Shown: one piece after another, positions 1 to 11,330 of the stretch | Layout: each line of letters begins with the position of its first letter | How positions within the stretch are numbered: position 1 is the first letter of the stretch | NCBI RefSeq assembly: GCF_003573695.1 | Contig: NC_039360.1 | Location: 60,854,815 to 60,918,814, forward strand | Length of the DNA: 64,000 nucleotides | DNA from: Papaver somniferum | Lineage: Eukaryota > Streptophyta > Magnoliopsida > Ranunculales > Papaveraceae | Direction of reading: 5' to 3' | Translations under genes and position numbers: made by a program | Notes under the pieces: generated by a model | Database searches by the model: none | What the model was told of the DNA's origin: nothing | What the model saw: the letters and a program-made list of their open reading frames with translations, nothing else

Positions 1-907
1 CAAGTTGATTGTGTGCAGATGTTTATTTAAGATCTAAGAAGATTTGAAGACAAAGAAAACTTTGAAGATTTCTGATTTGGGTTCATAACCTTTGGTGTGC
101 ACAATACTTGTTTAGGTTGAAGAGGATCCAACTATAATCATTTTATCCTTGTGGTAGATTGGATTGATTAGTTGAGTAGATCGGCATTAATATGTTTCTT
201 TGTGATTCAAAGTATTGATTGCAAAATCTAGATGATTACTTCGGTAATTGTTAGTAGATAAATCTAAGGACCTGACAAAGGAGTTTATTGAGATAAACGG
301 AAGAGCCTTTTGTCGAACTCACATCACTTGGTTGAAAAGAGTTGATACCAAACATATTTGTTGTTCCTTTACTGTTTGGAATACAAACCAAAGGAATTGT
401 TCCAAGTACGTGACTTATTACAAGTTGGAGGCGTGGGAATACAGACGAAACTAGGTGAACTATAGATTTAGTTGCTTGGTCTCAACTATACGAAGTTGGT
501 TTGATTTTGTATAGCGGCTTAATCCTGAGAGTATTCAATTCTGGACAAGGTCCCGGGGTTTTTCTGCATTTTCGGTTTCCTCGTTAACAAAATCTTTTTG
601 TGTCTTTTACTTTTCTATTTCCTCAATTATAATTGTTTTTATTATAATTAGAAGTAAAATACACAAACGTTAATTCATATTTACTTGATAGTAATCTTAT
701 TGTGTTTGGTTAAGTCCGAACCTCTTATCAAGTAAACATACTTCGTTGTTGTATTGTCTCGATCTCGTATCCATAGACGATCACACAAAGTGTGAACCAA
801 TTAGTTATATTGTCTCGACTCAGTCCATAGACAATCACTTTCGGAGAAAGGACTTATAGGTGGAAAAGTTTTAGATTGAGGTATATTTGGGTACCCTCGC
901 CTTTTCA
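1..907 (+). mobile_element. Copia-type LTR fragment (family LTR-B), cut by window edge
   Basis: This is the right part of a long terminal repeat in plus orientation. At about 540-600 it holds a core shared with all Copia-like LTRs here: a 'rule' of CTGGACTAGGTCCCGGGG followed by a T-rich stretch and CGGTTTCCTCGTTAACAAAA. It ends near 907 in ACCCTCGCCTTTTCA. The same terminus lies at 11331 in reverse orientation, as does the flanking sequence with ACTATACGAAGTT. No primer binding site follows, so the internal part is missing. The short open frame at 248-454 has no recognisable domain and I treat it as chance. Confidence 0.6.
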
Positions 908-1050
908 GATCAAAACCTAAATTAACGTACAAGTGCAATTACTTTACTATAACAAAAATAATAATTATAATGCTCAAAGTAAAGCAAAAGCACATAATAA
1001 GATTTTTTTTAACGAGGAAACCGCAAACGTAGAAAACCCCCAGGATGCAT
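908..1050 (-). mobile_element. LTR remnant, reverse orientation
   Basis: At about 1005-1040 the reverse complement carries the conserved LTR core (GTTTCCTCGTTAAAAA and the nearby CTGGGGG stretch). This is opposite to the fragment just upstream. The two pieces face each other, which suggests successive insertions or an inversion. No coding sequence is visible. Confidence 0.45.
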
Positions 1051-1325
1051 GAATAATGGGTAACTATTTTATTTTCCAGAATTTTTATAATTTACTCAAT
1101 CACCGCTTTTGCAGAGTTTTAACATATTTGCATTATTTTCTTAATTACTTGTTATTCAATTTGATAGGTTATACTTTGTTTAATCAGTTGATAATCTATG
1201 TCTAGAGAATACAATTAATATTTGAGAATACGCCTGATTATTTGTGAATTTAAGAAATACAAGACTCAAAAGATAATTAGGGTTTTGAAACATTTAACAT
1301 CATTCATGTGTAATAGTGGAATCTA
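1050..1325 (+). repeat. Dispersed repeat, inverted relative to 40475-40775
   Basis: The stretch with AATTTACTCAATCACCGC, TTTGCAGAGTTTTAA, TTGATAGGTTATACTTTGTT and GATAATCTATG recurs as its reverse complement at about 40500-40750, with scattered mismatches. It is non-coding and of unknown family. Its position beside LTR sequence at both sites suggests part of a retroelement internal or flanking region. Confidence 0.55.
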
Positions 1326-1387
1326 GCGTCTTGGTTATTTTTAAAACGTTCCGCGAGTTATAACCCCAAAGGTGTCACTATCCATCC

Positions 1388-1530
1388 ACAATAACACAAA
1401 AACCCCAAAAAACAAAATTTTGATGAAACCAAAATTTGATGAAACCTCATAGAATTTGACGAAACCAATTTTTGGTTTCATCATAAAATTTGATGAAACC
1501 AATTTTGAAATTTGGGGTTTTTGTATCCAT
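1388..1530. repeat. Small inverted-repeat cluster (GATGAAACC/GGTTTCATC)
   Basis: Three GATGAAACC words, a GACGAAACC variant and one GGTTTCATC lie within about 90 bp, so part of the RNA could fold (near 1465-1500). The outer parts form a weak inverted repeat: ACAAAAACCCCAAA on the left and TTTGGGGTTTTTGT on the right. TATCCATCC and TATCCATTT lie outside. This is the look of a small Mutator-like MITE, but the ends are not certain. Confidence 0.4.
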
Positions 1531-2229
1531 TTTTTAAAATTTGGAGATTTTGTATCAATTTAGTTTAAGATGGAGTTTTAACGAATCCCAACATTTGAGT
1601 GGGGTTTTTGTATCACAAGTTTGGTCACCTTGGGTTTTTACGACTAGTTTTGTTTTTAAAATCTTGAAATCAGTTTTTGGATAGAGTTTTTCTTTTTAGC
1701 CTTGAAAATTTACTTTAAAAATAATCAAATCTTGACAAGTTTGAGAATCAAACTTCTTATTACCACTTCTACAACACATTACTATGTTAATTCAATGATT
1801 CTTGTCTACTCTAAGGTCATTCTCTTCTGATATAAGGCCATTCAAGGATTGTTAATCATAAACCTTAGATTTGATACATTTCAATCTAAGATCGAATACC
1901 GACACTAGTTGGACAAAATCTGGATTAAAAAGAAAACTTCGTATAAGGTGTCTCATAAATTCTTTAAGAAGTTTTAACAAGATATCTCTAGATTTATTAT
2001 AGTTGTTCTTGTTGTAGCATAATTAGGAGTAATACAAAGTTCGAACAACTGCACTTATTGGCCTAATCATTTTGTGTTTATGAACCCTTCAAATCAAACT
2101 TGTTGTGCCAATATTATGCAAAATTGGAGTCACTCAATCAAGTAGAACCATTGTTAACAAACCAAACAAAACAGTTATGTGAAATCAATAAACAGAAGAG
2201 ACGTGCTAGTTTAAACTGAATGAATACAC
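1531..2229. other. Non-coding, LTR-like debris
   Basis: No supported gene. Segments around 1690-1870 resemble the area at 12230-12350 (both contain a TCAGAAGAGAATG-type word or its complement and nearby LTR-like text), so part is probably degraded LTR-B. The rest is AT-rich and featureless. Confidence 0.4.
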
Positions 2230-4010
2230 ACCTAAATGTAATTGGGCTCCGTACTACATGTGATCCAATCTCTCCATTTATCGCCCCAAATTTCGATTTA
2301 CTAGATTCTACTACTTCTTTAACCAAGATCGAGAAAGTAATCTCATAAGATAAGCTCCGTGTAGCTTCCGACATTAGTAACCATTCTTTTGTATGTAACT
2401 GTTTTTGTATTGTTTCTGAAAATTACGTAGAATGAAGGGTAATTCAGATCATCCGGATTGGCCAAGCTATATGATTCGCATGAAAAATTTTCCTTGACAA
2501 AGACTGATATGGAAATATATCCGCTCGCACAAAAGAATTTGATGTAATCATTAGCTTCAACGTCGTAAACCAAGCCTGGATTTAGTGCTCTATTTGGATC
2601 AACATGTCCGGCGCCCCGATCGAAAGGTGTTGAATCACCCCCAGTAGCAAGGTCCATAATGTTATCGCCAACATTATCCAGATTGGAAGCACTAGTTATA
2701 AGTGCAGACTTGATTGCAACTGGAGACCACTCAGGGAAATCCTTCCGAAGCAATGCGGCCAATCTACTCACATGTGGGCATGCCATTGAAGTGCCTGAGA
2801 TGATATTGAACTCGGATTGTCGTTGATCAGTAGCACCAGTCCAACTAGCTAGGATGTTTACTCCAGGAGAAATGACATCAGGCTTAAGAAGCTCTTGAGT
2901 CAAATGATTTCGTCCACGACTGGAAATACAACAACTTTAGGAGCTGAAGGTGAAGATCCAAACACCGTTCCGCGGAACTTGATGGTACCTATTGGGGATG
3001 TGTTCGATTGCACATACTCCAGGATTAAGTCTGCAGAATCTCGGCCCACTCGAGAAGCTGGAAATTGATATGCCTCAGGAATCAATTGCTCATAACTTGA
3101 TGCAGTATTCGCGAGAATCGTACCAATTCCACCAGCAATTCTTACCGCATTTTCTTTTCCAACTCCAGTGTTCCTACCAGACTCGCATACAACTACAGTA
3201 AAACCTCTGTGTAAGAATATCTTAGGGACCACAAAGAAAATATTATTATATGGAGGTTATTCTTATATGGAGGTCTAACTCGAATAGACCAAAAGAAAAT
3301 TTTCATATATGTATTTGGGCATATTCATGCATATGCATAGGAAACACAAAAATATATCCAAGTATATACAAAAACTATTTAAAATGAGGATTTTTTTTAT
3401 ATATTTATGTATATACAAAATTTGTAATAAAAATTCACATACATCACAATTTTCACATCGAAAATTGACAAATGAAATCAAATGAGTATGAAGATATTCG
3501 TATTAAGTTGTGCACAAAAGATTAAAAAAATCCATTTTGAAGCAAAACAAACTTGTAATATGGTTACAAGAATCTCTTCATCTTAAAATTTGATGTCTTG
3601 ATAAGTGTTATATATTTATATTATGATGTCAATTATTCTTATATGGAGGTAGGTTCCTTAAAAGCGGACCAGAAACAATTATGACTTATTTCAATATGAA
3701 ATTTATTCTTAAATATAACTGGCCCAAGTCGGGACCATAAATTTGTATTCTTATATGGAGTTTATTCCTATCTGGAGTATTCCTCCGGAGAGGTTTTATT
3801 GTAGGTTCCCGTTTACTTTGAACTTATCCAATTGTCCTTCGTAACATAGTCTACTACCACAGTAACTAGAGTAAACCAAGTTATTCCCAGTCGTACATAA
3901 GCATATGTGCTTATTCGTAAAGCAAAAACCGGAAGATATGACGTGTAAACCACTACTGGCGCCATTGATGTTGGGAGAACGACTACCATCATTACTATCT
4001 AATTCCACAA
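2230..4010 (-). pseudogene. Subtilisin-like serine protease (subtilase) pseudogene, C-terminal half
   Basis: Plant subtilases are secreted serine proteases with a D-H-S triad. The minus strand encodes the PA-domain end (CYEGQLDKFKV, CESGRN..GKENAVRIAGG), then the FSSRG region, LKPDVISPGVNILASW, the catalytic-serine block GTSMACPHVS with Ser, the AIKSAL helix and the fibronectin-like tail (SHVVRSPI). The N-terminal half with the catalytic Asp and His is not seen. A one-base loss near 2918 breaks the frame inside FSSRG, and further shifts occur after VTNVGS (about 2345) and in the tail. A MITE splits the PA-domain part at 3196-3801; taken out, the frame runs straight through. Clearly non-functional. 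Confidence 0.9.
3196..3801. mobile_element. Emigrant-like (pogo/Tc1-mariner type) MITE inserted in the subtilase
   Basis: The element begins CAGTAAAACCTCT and ends with the near-perfect inverted copy AGAGGTTTTATTG. It is flanked on both sides by TA (3194-3195 and 3802-3803), the target duplication of Tc1/mariner elements. CAGTAAAACCTCT is, from memory, the terminus of the Arabidopsis Emigrant MITE moved by pogo-like transposases. The interior is AT-rich, carries repeated TTCTTATATGGAG words near both ends, and has no transposase. Length is 606 bp. Confidence 0.8.
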
Positions 4011-4970
4011 CTTTATGTAATATTTTGTGTCTACTGGATTTTATTGCTGCTTCACATCATTTTCCTCTTTGTCTTTGGATGTGTTTAATTTGTCTGTTAG
4101 TTATGCTTCAAATTGATCTTTTTTGCACATGAAATTCAATTTGACGTGGCAGGACGTGTGCATATCACTAGCAAATAAATTGCTTCCATTATTGGCCCTA
4201 CATCACAGTCATACCGGCAAACCGTCAACTCTTTGTTAAAGAAAAATGTAGCCACTATCTTATAAAAATCAGTGATCACAAAAATTTAACAAAATACTAA
4301 ATACTAAAAGTCATATACTATTCGTCCTTATGAGTCATTGTATTGAAGCAGCTGTAAGGAAGAACCAAGACCTTGAACGTGTAGGAACCAAGTCGACCCT
4401 TGATATACCATATTTGCTTATGGCGAAAATTAAAGAGGACAATCATTGTATGGAAGTATTTAAACTTATAAACTACCATAATACACATGACTACATATAC
4501 GAAGGAAGTGACATTACCTTTTTATGAAAACTTCCAATTGGACGAGTTTTGTAGAAGCAATGAGGGCATAGTACACTCCATTACTATCAGAAATATGAAA
4601 TTAAGTGTACCTGCAGGAGCAACATAATTAACGTTTCAATGACCCTCAAAATAGTGATGTAAAAGCAATCAAAAATAACAATGCATGAACCTAAACCCCA
4701 GTGCAAAAGAATCAAGACCCAAATTAGGTATTCTACCTTTCTTCCCATCTCTTACTTTTACAGTATGGAAAGTCTGTATTTTAAGTAATCTTATCAACAA
4801 CAACCGTCACCATCAAAGCATCAAATTTATGTTTGATGGGAGACGCTTGGGAAACCAACACACCCAATTATCATAAGGAAAACGATAACGAGGATACCCT
4901 GCATGGGACCCATCACAGTCGTACCTGCAAACAAGATGTATTCAGCTGGTCAAAAACAAGCCGCAAAGTG
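4011..4970. other. Non-coding
   Basis: Sequence upstream of the subtilase remnant on its strand. I could not find the missing N-terminal exons here. Short open frames (for example 4330-4527) have no domain, no codon bias and no splice context. Nothing supportable. Confidence 0.4.
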
Positions 4971-4977
4971 ACGCAAA

Positions 4978-5072
4978 GTGAGTTTCGAACTCTTGACCTG
5001 CCGGTTCTTTTTTTTTATATCTTTTATAGTAGTTGTAGGTAGCCAACATCTTAACAACTGAGCCATGACACT
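4978..5072 (-). mobile_element. tRNA-derived SINE-like fragment
   Basis: On the minus strand a pol III A-box-like TGGCTCAGTTGTTA (5052-5065) is followed, after an A-rich insertion, by a B-box-like region with GAGTTCGAAACTC (about 4980-4998). Box order and orientation fit a tRNA-related SINE or a decayed tRNA-like gene. The spacing, about 55 bp between the boxes, is longer than usual because of a poly-A stretch near 5008. It does not fold as a proper tRNA by eye. No target duplication was established. Confidence 0.45.
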
Positions 5073-6986
5073 TTCTTTGGTCAGGTATTGAACGTATAAT
5101 ATTTTTACTCCTTTTTTTGTCATCATATGAACCTATAAATCATTTTTTTATTGGATTTCACTGAATGCTGCATATACATCAATATTTATTCTATATGCTT
5201 TTAAAAAAAGACGTCATCTACAATATAAAAGAGGTCATGTCTAAGTTAGCCTATACAACTAGCGGTCTAGATTAAATCTATCTCAATATAATCCAACAGC
5301 TCAAAGTTAAAGTTGGAGCATGTGTTCTTAAACACCACGCATGTGGCGTTCAATCATCTGAGCAGTTTTGGTTGGGATTTGGAGGGCTTTGGCGTTCAAT
5401 TATCGAGTTTGAAAGACGACGACCTATGCGTCCCAGACCTAGAAAAATACCAACTGCATATTGAGTCAATAGGAAAACAATCAAATATTAATTTCTAGGG
5501 TTTTCAGCACATAGAAACCTTCAAATAGAATTCATGGATGGTGCCATATATCCTGCAATGTAATCTAGCATGCAATGGTCATATTTGTTTCTTGAGCTGT
5601 AAGTTATTATCTCCTTTCAGAAATCTTAAAAAACTATTACTATACCGGCTTATTATATTTGAATTTGCAAAAAAACTCTCTTCTCCAATCTTTCAACGGA
5701 AAATATATGTAGGAGCTAAGAGCATGTATTGGTTGGTTCACCGGTGAGTTAGCTCCGGAGGTTGACCAAGTTATAGCAAATATAATTTGCATATGTGTAT
5801 ATCTAAAGCCCTCTACCAATTGTCCATCGATGTAACGTGAAGGCGGCATTGTGCGACTATCAAGATTTAAAGTACGACTGTCCCAACCTCACTCATAATT
5901 TGATATTGGTTACTAGAATTTTAGGGCGCATCTTCAAAAAATAAACCAAATAGAGATTGGAAGTCACCTATTGAGATAGAAGTACGAGAAGGAACTCACA
6001 TACAACAAAAACAAAACTCCAGCGCCAAGGCAAAGGATGAAGGGAAGTACAAAGGACCGACACTACCTACACCATGATAGGTACGAGGACCTGCACTACC
6101 TACACCATAATTGGGGAAACGGGTACAAATAGATCTTTTGAGGAGAGTTGACCCTATATGAAGACAGACGAAACTTCAATTGGCATGTACAAGGCTTTGT
6201 CGGATCTATAACAACCTTTCATTTTTAAATTAACAACCTAAAGGTTACATTTAATGTGATGTGTTAGCGTATCAAATAATACCAGGTAAGTGTGTGAAAA
6301 TGTGAATATAATGGGAAGATAAAAGATCCGGTTTGCTTAAATTTGTGGGTTGCATATTGGTTGATTACCGTTCATCTGTGGTAATTGATTCCCATAAATA
6401 GGAATTTCCTATAATAAATTTCCCATTGAATAATAATGTACATGAACCTAAAATGGGTCTTTGGATAGGGTGACTCGATGAAAATTCAGAAAGTATTTTT
6501 TATATATATGAACGATCGACTAGAATGCGTATATAATCCCGATTGACTAGAATGTGTATATAATCACGTGCCGTTAGGGAACGGGTTGAGCGCTAGTTCC
6601 TATATAAACATCCTCATGTTTAATTTCCAAGGTAAAATAAAAATAACAACAAAATTTTGTTTTACATTCCAATATATGATTCGATTTTTCAAAATGAAAA
6701 TAGAATTACTTCTCGCTTTGCGATTTCAAAATCTCAGGCAAGCCTGGATGAAGAAGCATGAAAAGGTGTCTGGGGGGGCAACAAGCTCTTTGCTTAGCGT
6801 TAGCTTACAATAAAAAAAAGTATAAACATCAAGACATATTATCGAATTATTGAATTATTTAGAATGTGGGAACAAAAGATAATTGCATTTAACCAACCAA
6901 TTCAACAAAACAATACCCAAAAGAAAACCAAGCTAAAGTTGAAACTGAAACCCCTCTATCTTCTCTTCTCCAGTTGAGTTTCTCTG
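5073..6986. other. Non-coding, AT-rich
   Basis: No supported gene. Short open frames at 5313-5498, 5538-5747 and 6568-6813 have no recognisable domain. The only structure seen is a two-copy 27-bp tandem repeat at 6513-6566, given separately. Confidence 0.4.
6513..6566 (+). repeat. 27-bp tandem duplication
   Basis: Two adjacent copies starting CGATCGACTAGAATG and CGATTGACTAGAATG, each ending GTATATAATC, differ at a few bases. Confidence 0.7.
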
Positions 6987-8183
6987 CAGGGATGGAGCCG
7001 AGATTTTTTCGTAAAAGGGCAAAGCTAATTTATTTTTCTACTTATCAACCATTACAACAAAAAAATTAAAGAAAAAATTTCAAAGAGAATGTATGCTAAA
7101 CTTCTTAGAATTTTTTTTCAATATTCACATCCAAAGAGCGTGCAGAATTAAAAAAGAAGAAGAAATAGAGAGCTTCACACTACCATTAAACTATTGAAGC
7201 ACACAATTAAATGATGTAGTAAAGACAATCAGTATTTCCCTTAAACCACTTCTCATTCAATTTTATAATTTTAAAGACCTTATATTTCATAGAATTTAAG
7301 AAAATATTAATCTTAATCAATAAATTTAAAATATTTTAATAATCAATCAATCAACTAAGCAATTATAGTAAGTAAAGCATCCTGGGATTTCAAATATGAG
7401 AAAATAATCTTCTTCACAACGTCAATGTCAAATTTCTAACTCAATAATTAAAGTTTCTTTAGTAATTATGAAATTATAATACATAATTAGAGTAATAAAA
7501 AGAAGCAGGAAAAAATACCTTCAATCGTAATCCCGGGATTAATCATACTGTGAAGATGATGAAATTGTTATGATGGTATATGTTGCTATTTTGATTTATT
7601 TTATTTTTCTTTTGAAGCATATTTTGTTTTGCTTTCCACATTTTATTTCGTTATTCTTTCGGGTAATACGATCCCAAAAACAAAAAGGTAAAATAGTTGT
7701 GTGATAACGAATTACGTGTACTAAAACAACCATAAAAGAGAACGTGTTCAAGATAAGAAAATTTAATTGTTGTGAGATAACAGAACGTACTTACTAAGAA
7801 CCGATCACGACTCATAACACACGACGATACCCCACATAAATCTATCACTTTAACAAGCTAACAACAAATTTGAGATATTTTAGGAATGGCGAGGTATGAT
7901 TTTTTCCCCTTAAAACTAAGCAAATCAATCGTTAGTAAAAGGAAAAATCCAAAGTTTAAGGGAGGCGACAACCACCCTTGAGTAATACATAGCTCCGTCC
8001 TTGACGGCACCGCACGTAAATCTAGTACTTTAACCAGATAACAAAAAATTTGAGATATTTTAGGGGTGACGAGTTATCATTTTTCCACCTAAAACCAAGC
8101 AAATCAACCGTTGGTAAAGGAAAATTCCAAGATTTTAGGGGAGGAGGGAGCCACCTTTGAGTAATACATAGCTTCGTCCCTAT
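6987..8183. mobile_element. Non-autonomous hAT-like element (probable)
   Basis: The left end reads CAGGGATGGAGCCGAG and the right end, reversed, AGGGACGAAGCTATG. Both have the CAGGG(A/G)CGGAGC look common to plant hAT termini. Flanking octamers TTTCTCTG (6979-6986) and TCTCATTG match at only 5 of 8, so the target duplication is weak. There is no transposase; the short reverse frame at 7651-7848 has no domain. The right end has been duplicated in tandem. Confidence 0.5.
7837..8180 (+). repeat. Tandem duplication of the hAT-like right end, period 180 bp
   Basis: Copy 1 (7837-8000) and copy 2 (8017-8180) share TAAATCTA, TTTGAGATATTTTAGG, AAGCAAATCAA and GAGTAATACATAGCT(C/T)CGTCC with scattered differences. 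Each ends in the terminal motif of the element. Confidence 0.8.
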
Positions 8184-10199
8184 CTCATTGTGTACTGATA
8201 GATAGTCTCATTTCGAGATCTTCAAAATTTTGACTTTTTCTTACTTCCATATATACCTATTAGATTATTTTTTGTTTTGTTTGGGGGGTCATGGATGGAC
8301 TGTCGTTCAGATAAAGCTACGATCTTTATTATCATTGCAGTTGGAAAAAAAAAGATTAGATATTTAGTTTCTGATGATTAATGTTTTCTGCATGTTTGAT
8401 TTGATGCTGCACTCAGATATCAGAATCATGAAGAAAACGTTTATCTTTTTCCTGTCAATTTTGTATTTGTTTTCTTGGATGTTAGTATAGTCTATGATGT
8501 TAAAAGATGATTGAAGTGATGATTGTTGCATATTTTATATGAGATTCATCTCTGATTAATTTAAACAAAAAATAGTCTTTCGCTTCTATTTTGCAGACTC
8601 CTAACTCTTAATCAACGGAACTAACAAGCATTCAGTGATATGATGATTTTTTTTTTTTGATTTGGTGCACAATTGGGATACCAAATTAAAAATGCCCCCT
8701 TAGCCAAAATTCATCCCTATATAACCGTGAGTATGTCCCCAATTTGTGAGAGTATCCCCCAATTGTGCCTTCTAACCAAATATGAAGTCACGTCCACATC
8801 CAAATATCACATCCGCTCGTATTGTTCTCTGACTGTGCATCCTCTCTTCACCTATATCCCTTAAATAACACGAGATCCCCTTTCATTCTTGTTTGAATCC
8901 ACTACGCTCGAAACTCTTCCATGTGCTAACAAAATCTCCACCATATTCGTTTCATTTTGATTCTTTCTCAACCCTTTTGAACTCATCCACAAGAAATGGA
9001 TGAGTTCAAAATGGAAACTTGGAGAAGAAATGGTTCCCCAGATTGTAGCAATAGAAGAGAAGAATCGATTGTGCAATGTCATGACTTAGGTTTAGGTTTA
9101 AAACGGGACACGATGATGGCACTCGGTCTTTAGATAACAACAACCTAACATGGTAGCCCTGAGTGATAAACTTTGGATGCTCTAGTAATTCCTAGCAGAG
9201 ATATATTTGGTTGTTTTTTAACGTCTGCATGACCGTCAGTAGTGTTCGTCTGTGAAATGACATTTTTTCACTTTTCGCTCCAAATGACTCTCAAGTACCC
9301 AATGAACTCAAAATCAAACATAAGATATATAATTTACAAAAGATAATAATAAATAAGGCATAAACAATAGATTATGATCAAGGTGTTTTACTATATGTTA
9401 CAACCTGAATTACTACGTGGATATACTAATTGCAAGTTTAACATAACAATATTTTTTTTATTTTAATTTGAGTTTCTAACATTATAATTGATGTCAACTA
9501 GTTATGCTCGTAATTAGTCATGTGCCAAGGTAACATGTCATAACATCGATAACTACTGGAAAAACAAAAAAACTGACATAGGTGGACTTGTTGGTGATAT
9601 GGTTGTTACACGCAAATGACAGGATAATAAAGCACGGTACATTGGGTATTTATTTTATTTACATTTTTCAAAAATATAAATTTTTTCATTCATTTGGGTT
9701 ATGAAATTAAATTAACTAGCACCTTTGTCTATGTATAATTTCAAAAAGCCAAAATACTTTTGATACATGTTCAATTTGGTTGTGTTAATAAGAATTTCAC
9801 TTGAAACTTAATATACTTTTCATGGAAATAATCACACGCTAAACGTCAACCACTACCAACAATCGTACAATACACATGATTACACCAAATACTTGTATTT
9901 TCCATCTCTAAATAATTAACAAGTATCAAGGATTCAAACAGACTGACATTCAATTCGACTACCAATTTCTTTAAAGAGTACACATATAATAATGATATAC
10001 TACTTCTACAGATTACAAATATACTATGAAGTCTACTATAACCAAACATTAATGGTTATTTAAAAATTTGATGCCCCAAAAAAAATCTTATACGATCGTA
10101 AAAAAAACCTGATATCAATGATTTGTATTTTTATTTTCGATCTAATAAGGTAATAACAAGTCTGCAAAGTAATATCAGATTCGATATAAAAATTGATCA
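8184..10199. other. Non-coding
   Basis: AT-rich DNA without a supported gene. Frames at 8673-8864, 8861-9082 and 9846-10049 show no domain. One perfect hairpin at 8975-9011 is listed separately. Confidence 0.4.
8975..9011. repeat. Perfect 14-bp inverted repeat, 9-bp loop
   Basis: TTTTGAACTCATCC (8975-8988) is followed after ACAAGAAAT by its exact complement GGATGAGTTCAAAA (8998-9011). It is isolated and not accompanied by other element features. Confidence 0.85.
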
Positions 10200-11330
10200 T
10201 ACCTTAAAGGTTTGATTTTATCTTGAGTCGGCAGCATGGGTATACATTTGTTGAAGTTCATACAAGGAATTAACTTGGGATATTTTCAGATTTGAGATAC
10301 TGAGATGGATTGGAAGACTGAAGCTATGGGCGGTCTGTCTGGGCCCATTGCAACCGAGATATAGCAAGTGAAGATGATGTTGCTACTGTCGTTAGAAGAT
10401 GAAGTTCTTGATTGAGAAATTGATGCTTCAAAGGAACTGAAATGTTGTGATATTGGTTATTTGCTAATGGTGATGATTTGATGGTTGAAAGAAATGGGTT
10501 TTAGAATTTGGTTGGATTTGGACAGGATTAAGAGGTCAAGAACGACTAAGAGAAGATGGGTGTTGTGGTATGAGGTCGAATGATTTTGTTATAGGTCTAG
10601 AACAACAAAGAATGATTTCGGTTGTTGTTGTTGTTTGAGGTGATGGTTTGATTTGAGTTTTGGTAATCAATGGAAGAAACAACAAGGGTTTTTAGCCGAG
10701 AAATGAAGGATGATGGGAGTCTATAAGGAAGAGATAATTTTGTTGCTGATTGAACGAATGACTTAGAGTTTGAAGTTTCAGGGAAGGACTAATGACCTGA
10801 ATCAGCCGGAAGTAACCCATACACCAATCAGAATTCGGCCTACATCTGATCCAGGAGAGTTAACTCAACGATCCATATGGGGTGACATTATGAAGGTACG
10901 TCAGTGATCGTATGAAGATAACGGTTGGCCGTTACTTTGACTCAAGTGACCGACGTCACATTTCCGGTGAGAAGCATTTTTCGGCAAGTTTCTTGCGACC
11001 AATTTTGGAAAGAAATTTCAGATAGGTGTTTTTCACACATTAGCTTAATGTACCACTTGGAGATGGAGTTTAAGAAGACTTGACCTAGTTTTGTAAGTTG
11101 GAGAAAGAAGGAAGTGCTATAAAAAGAAACCCTTCTCTACATAAAAGGGGGTCTCATATTTTATTATCTCTTCTACTTTTATTTTAGGGTTTATGCATGT
11201 TTGTTCTCTTTCTTCTTGTCCTGAACTCCCTTAACATGTGTAGCTAGTTTTCTTATATTGGTTAAAAATTATTTTGATTTCATAAAACATGTTTGTTTGA
11301 TTAAATTAATGAGTTTTGTCTCATAATTAC
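10200..11330 (+). other. GA-rich non-coding region ending in promoter-like DNA
   Basis: 10270-10800 is rich in GATG/AAG words and contains no open frame. 10800-11250 changes character (higher GC, GACGTCAC-type words) and leads to a TATA box at 11118, then CT-rich transcribed-looking sequence and a TTTAGGGTTT. It may be a piece of a retroelement LTR or a decayed 5' gene region. No gene follows, because LTR-B sequence in reverse starts at 11331. Confidence 0.35.
11118..11125 (+). promoter_or_regulatory. Candidate TATA box
   Basis: TATAAAAA after GAAGTGC, about 30 bp upstream of a pyrimidine-rich stretch. No downstream coding sequence, so activity is unknown. Confidence 0.35.

Noticed and set aside
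4978..5072. A true tRNA gene on the minus strand.
   Set aside because: A- and B-box-like words exist but no cloverleaf can be drawn and the spacing is too long.
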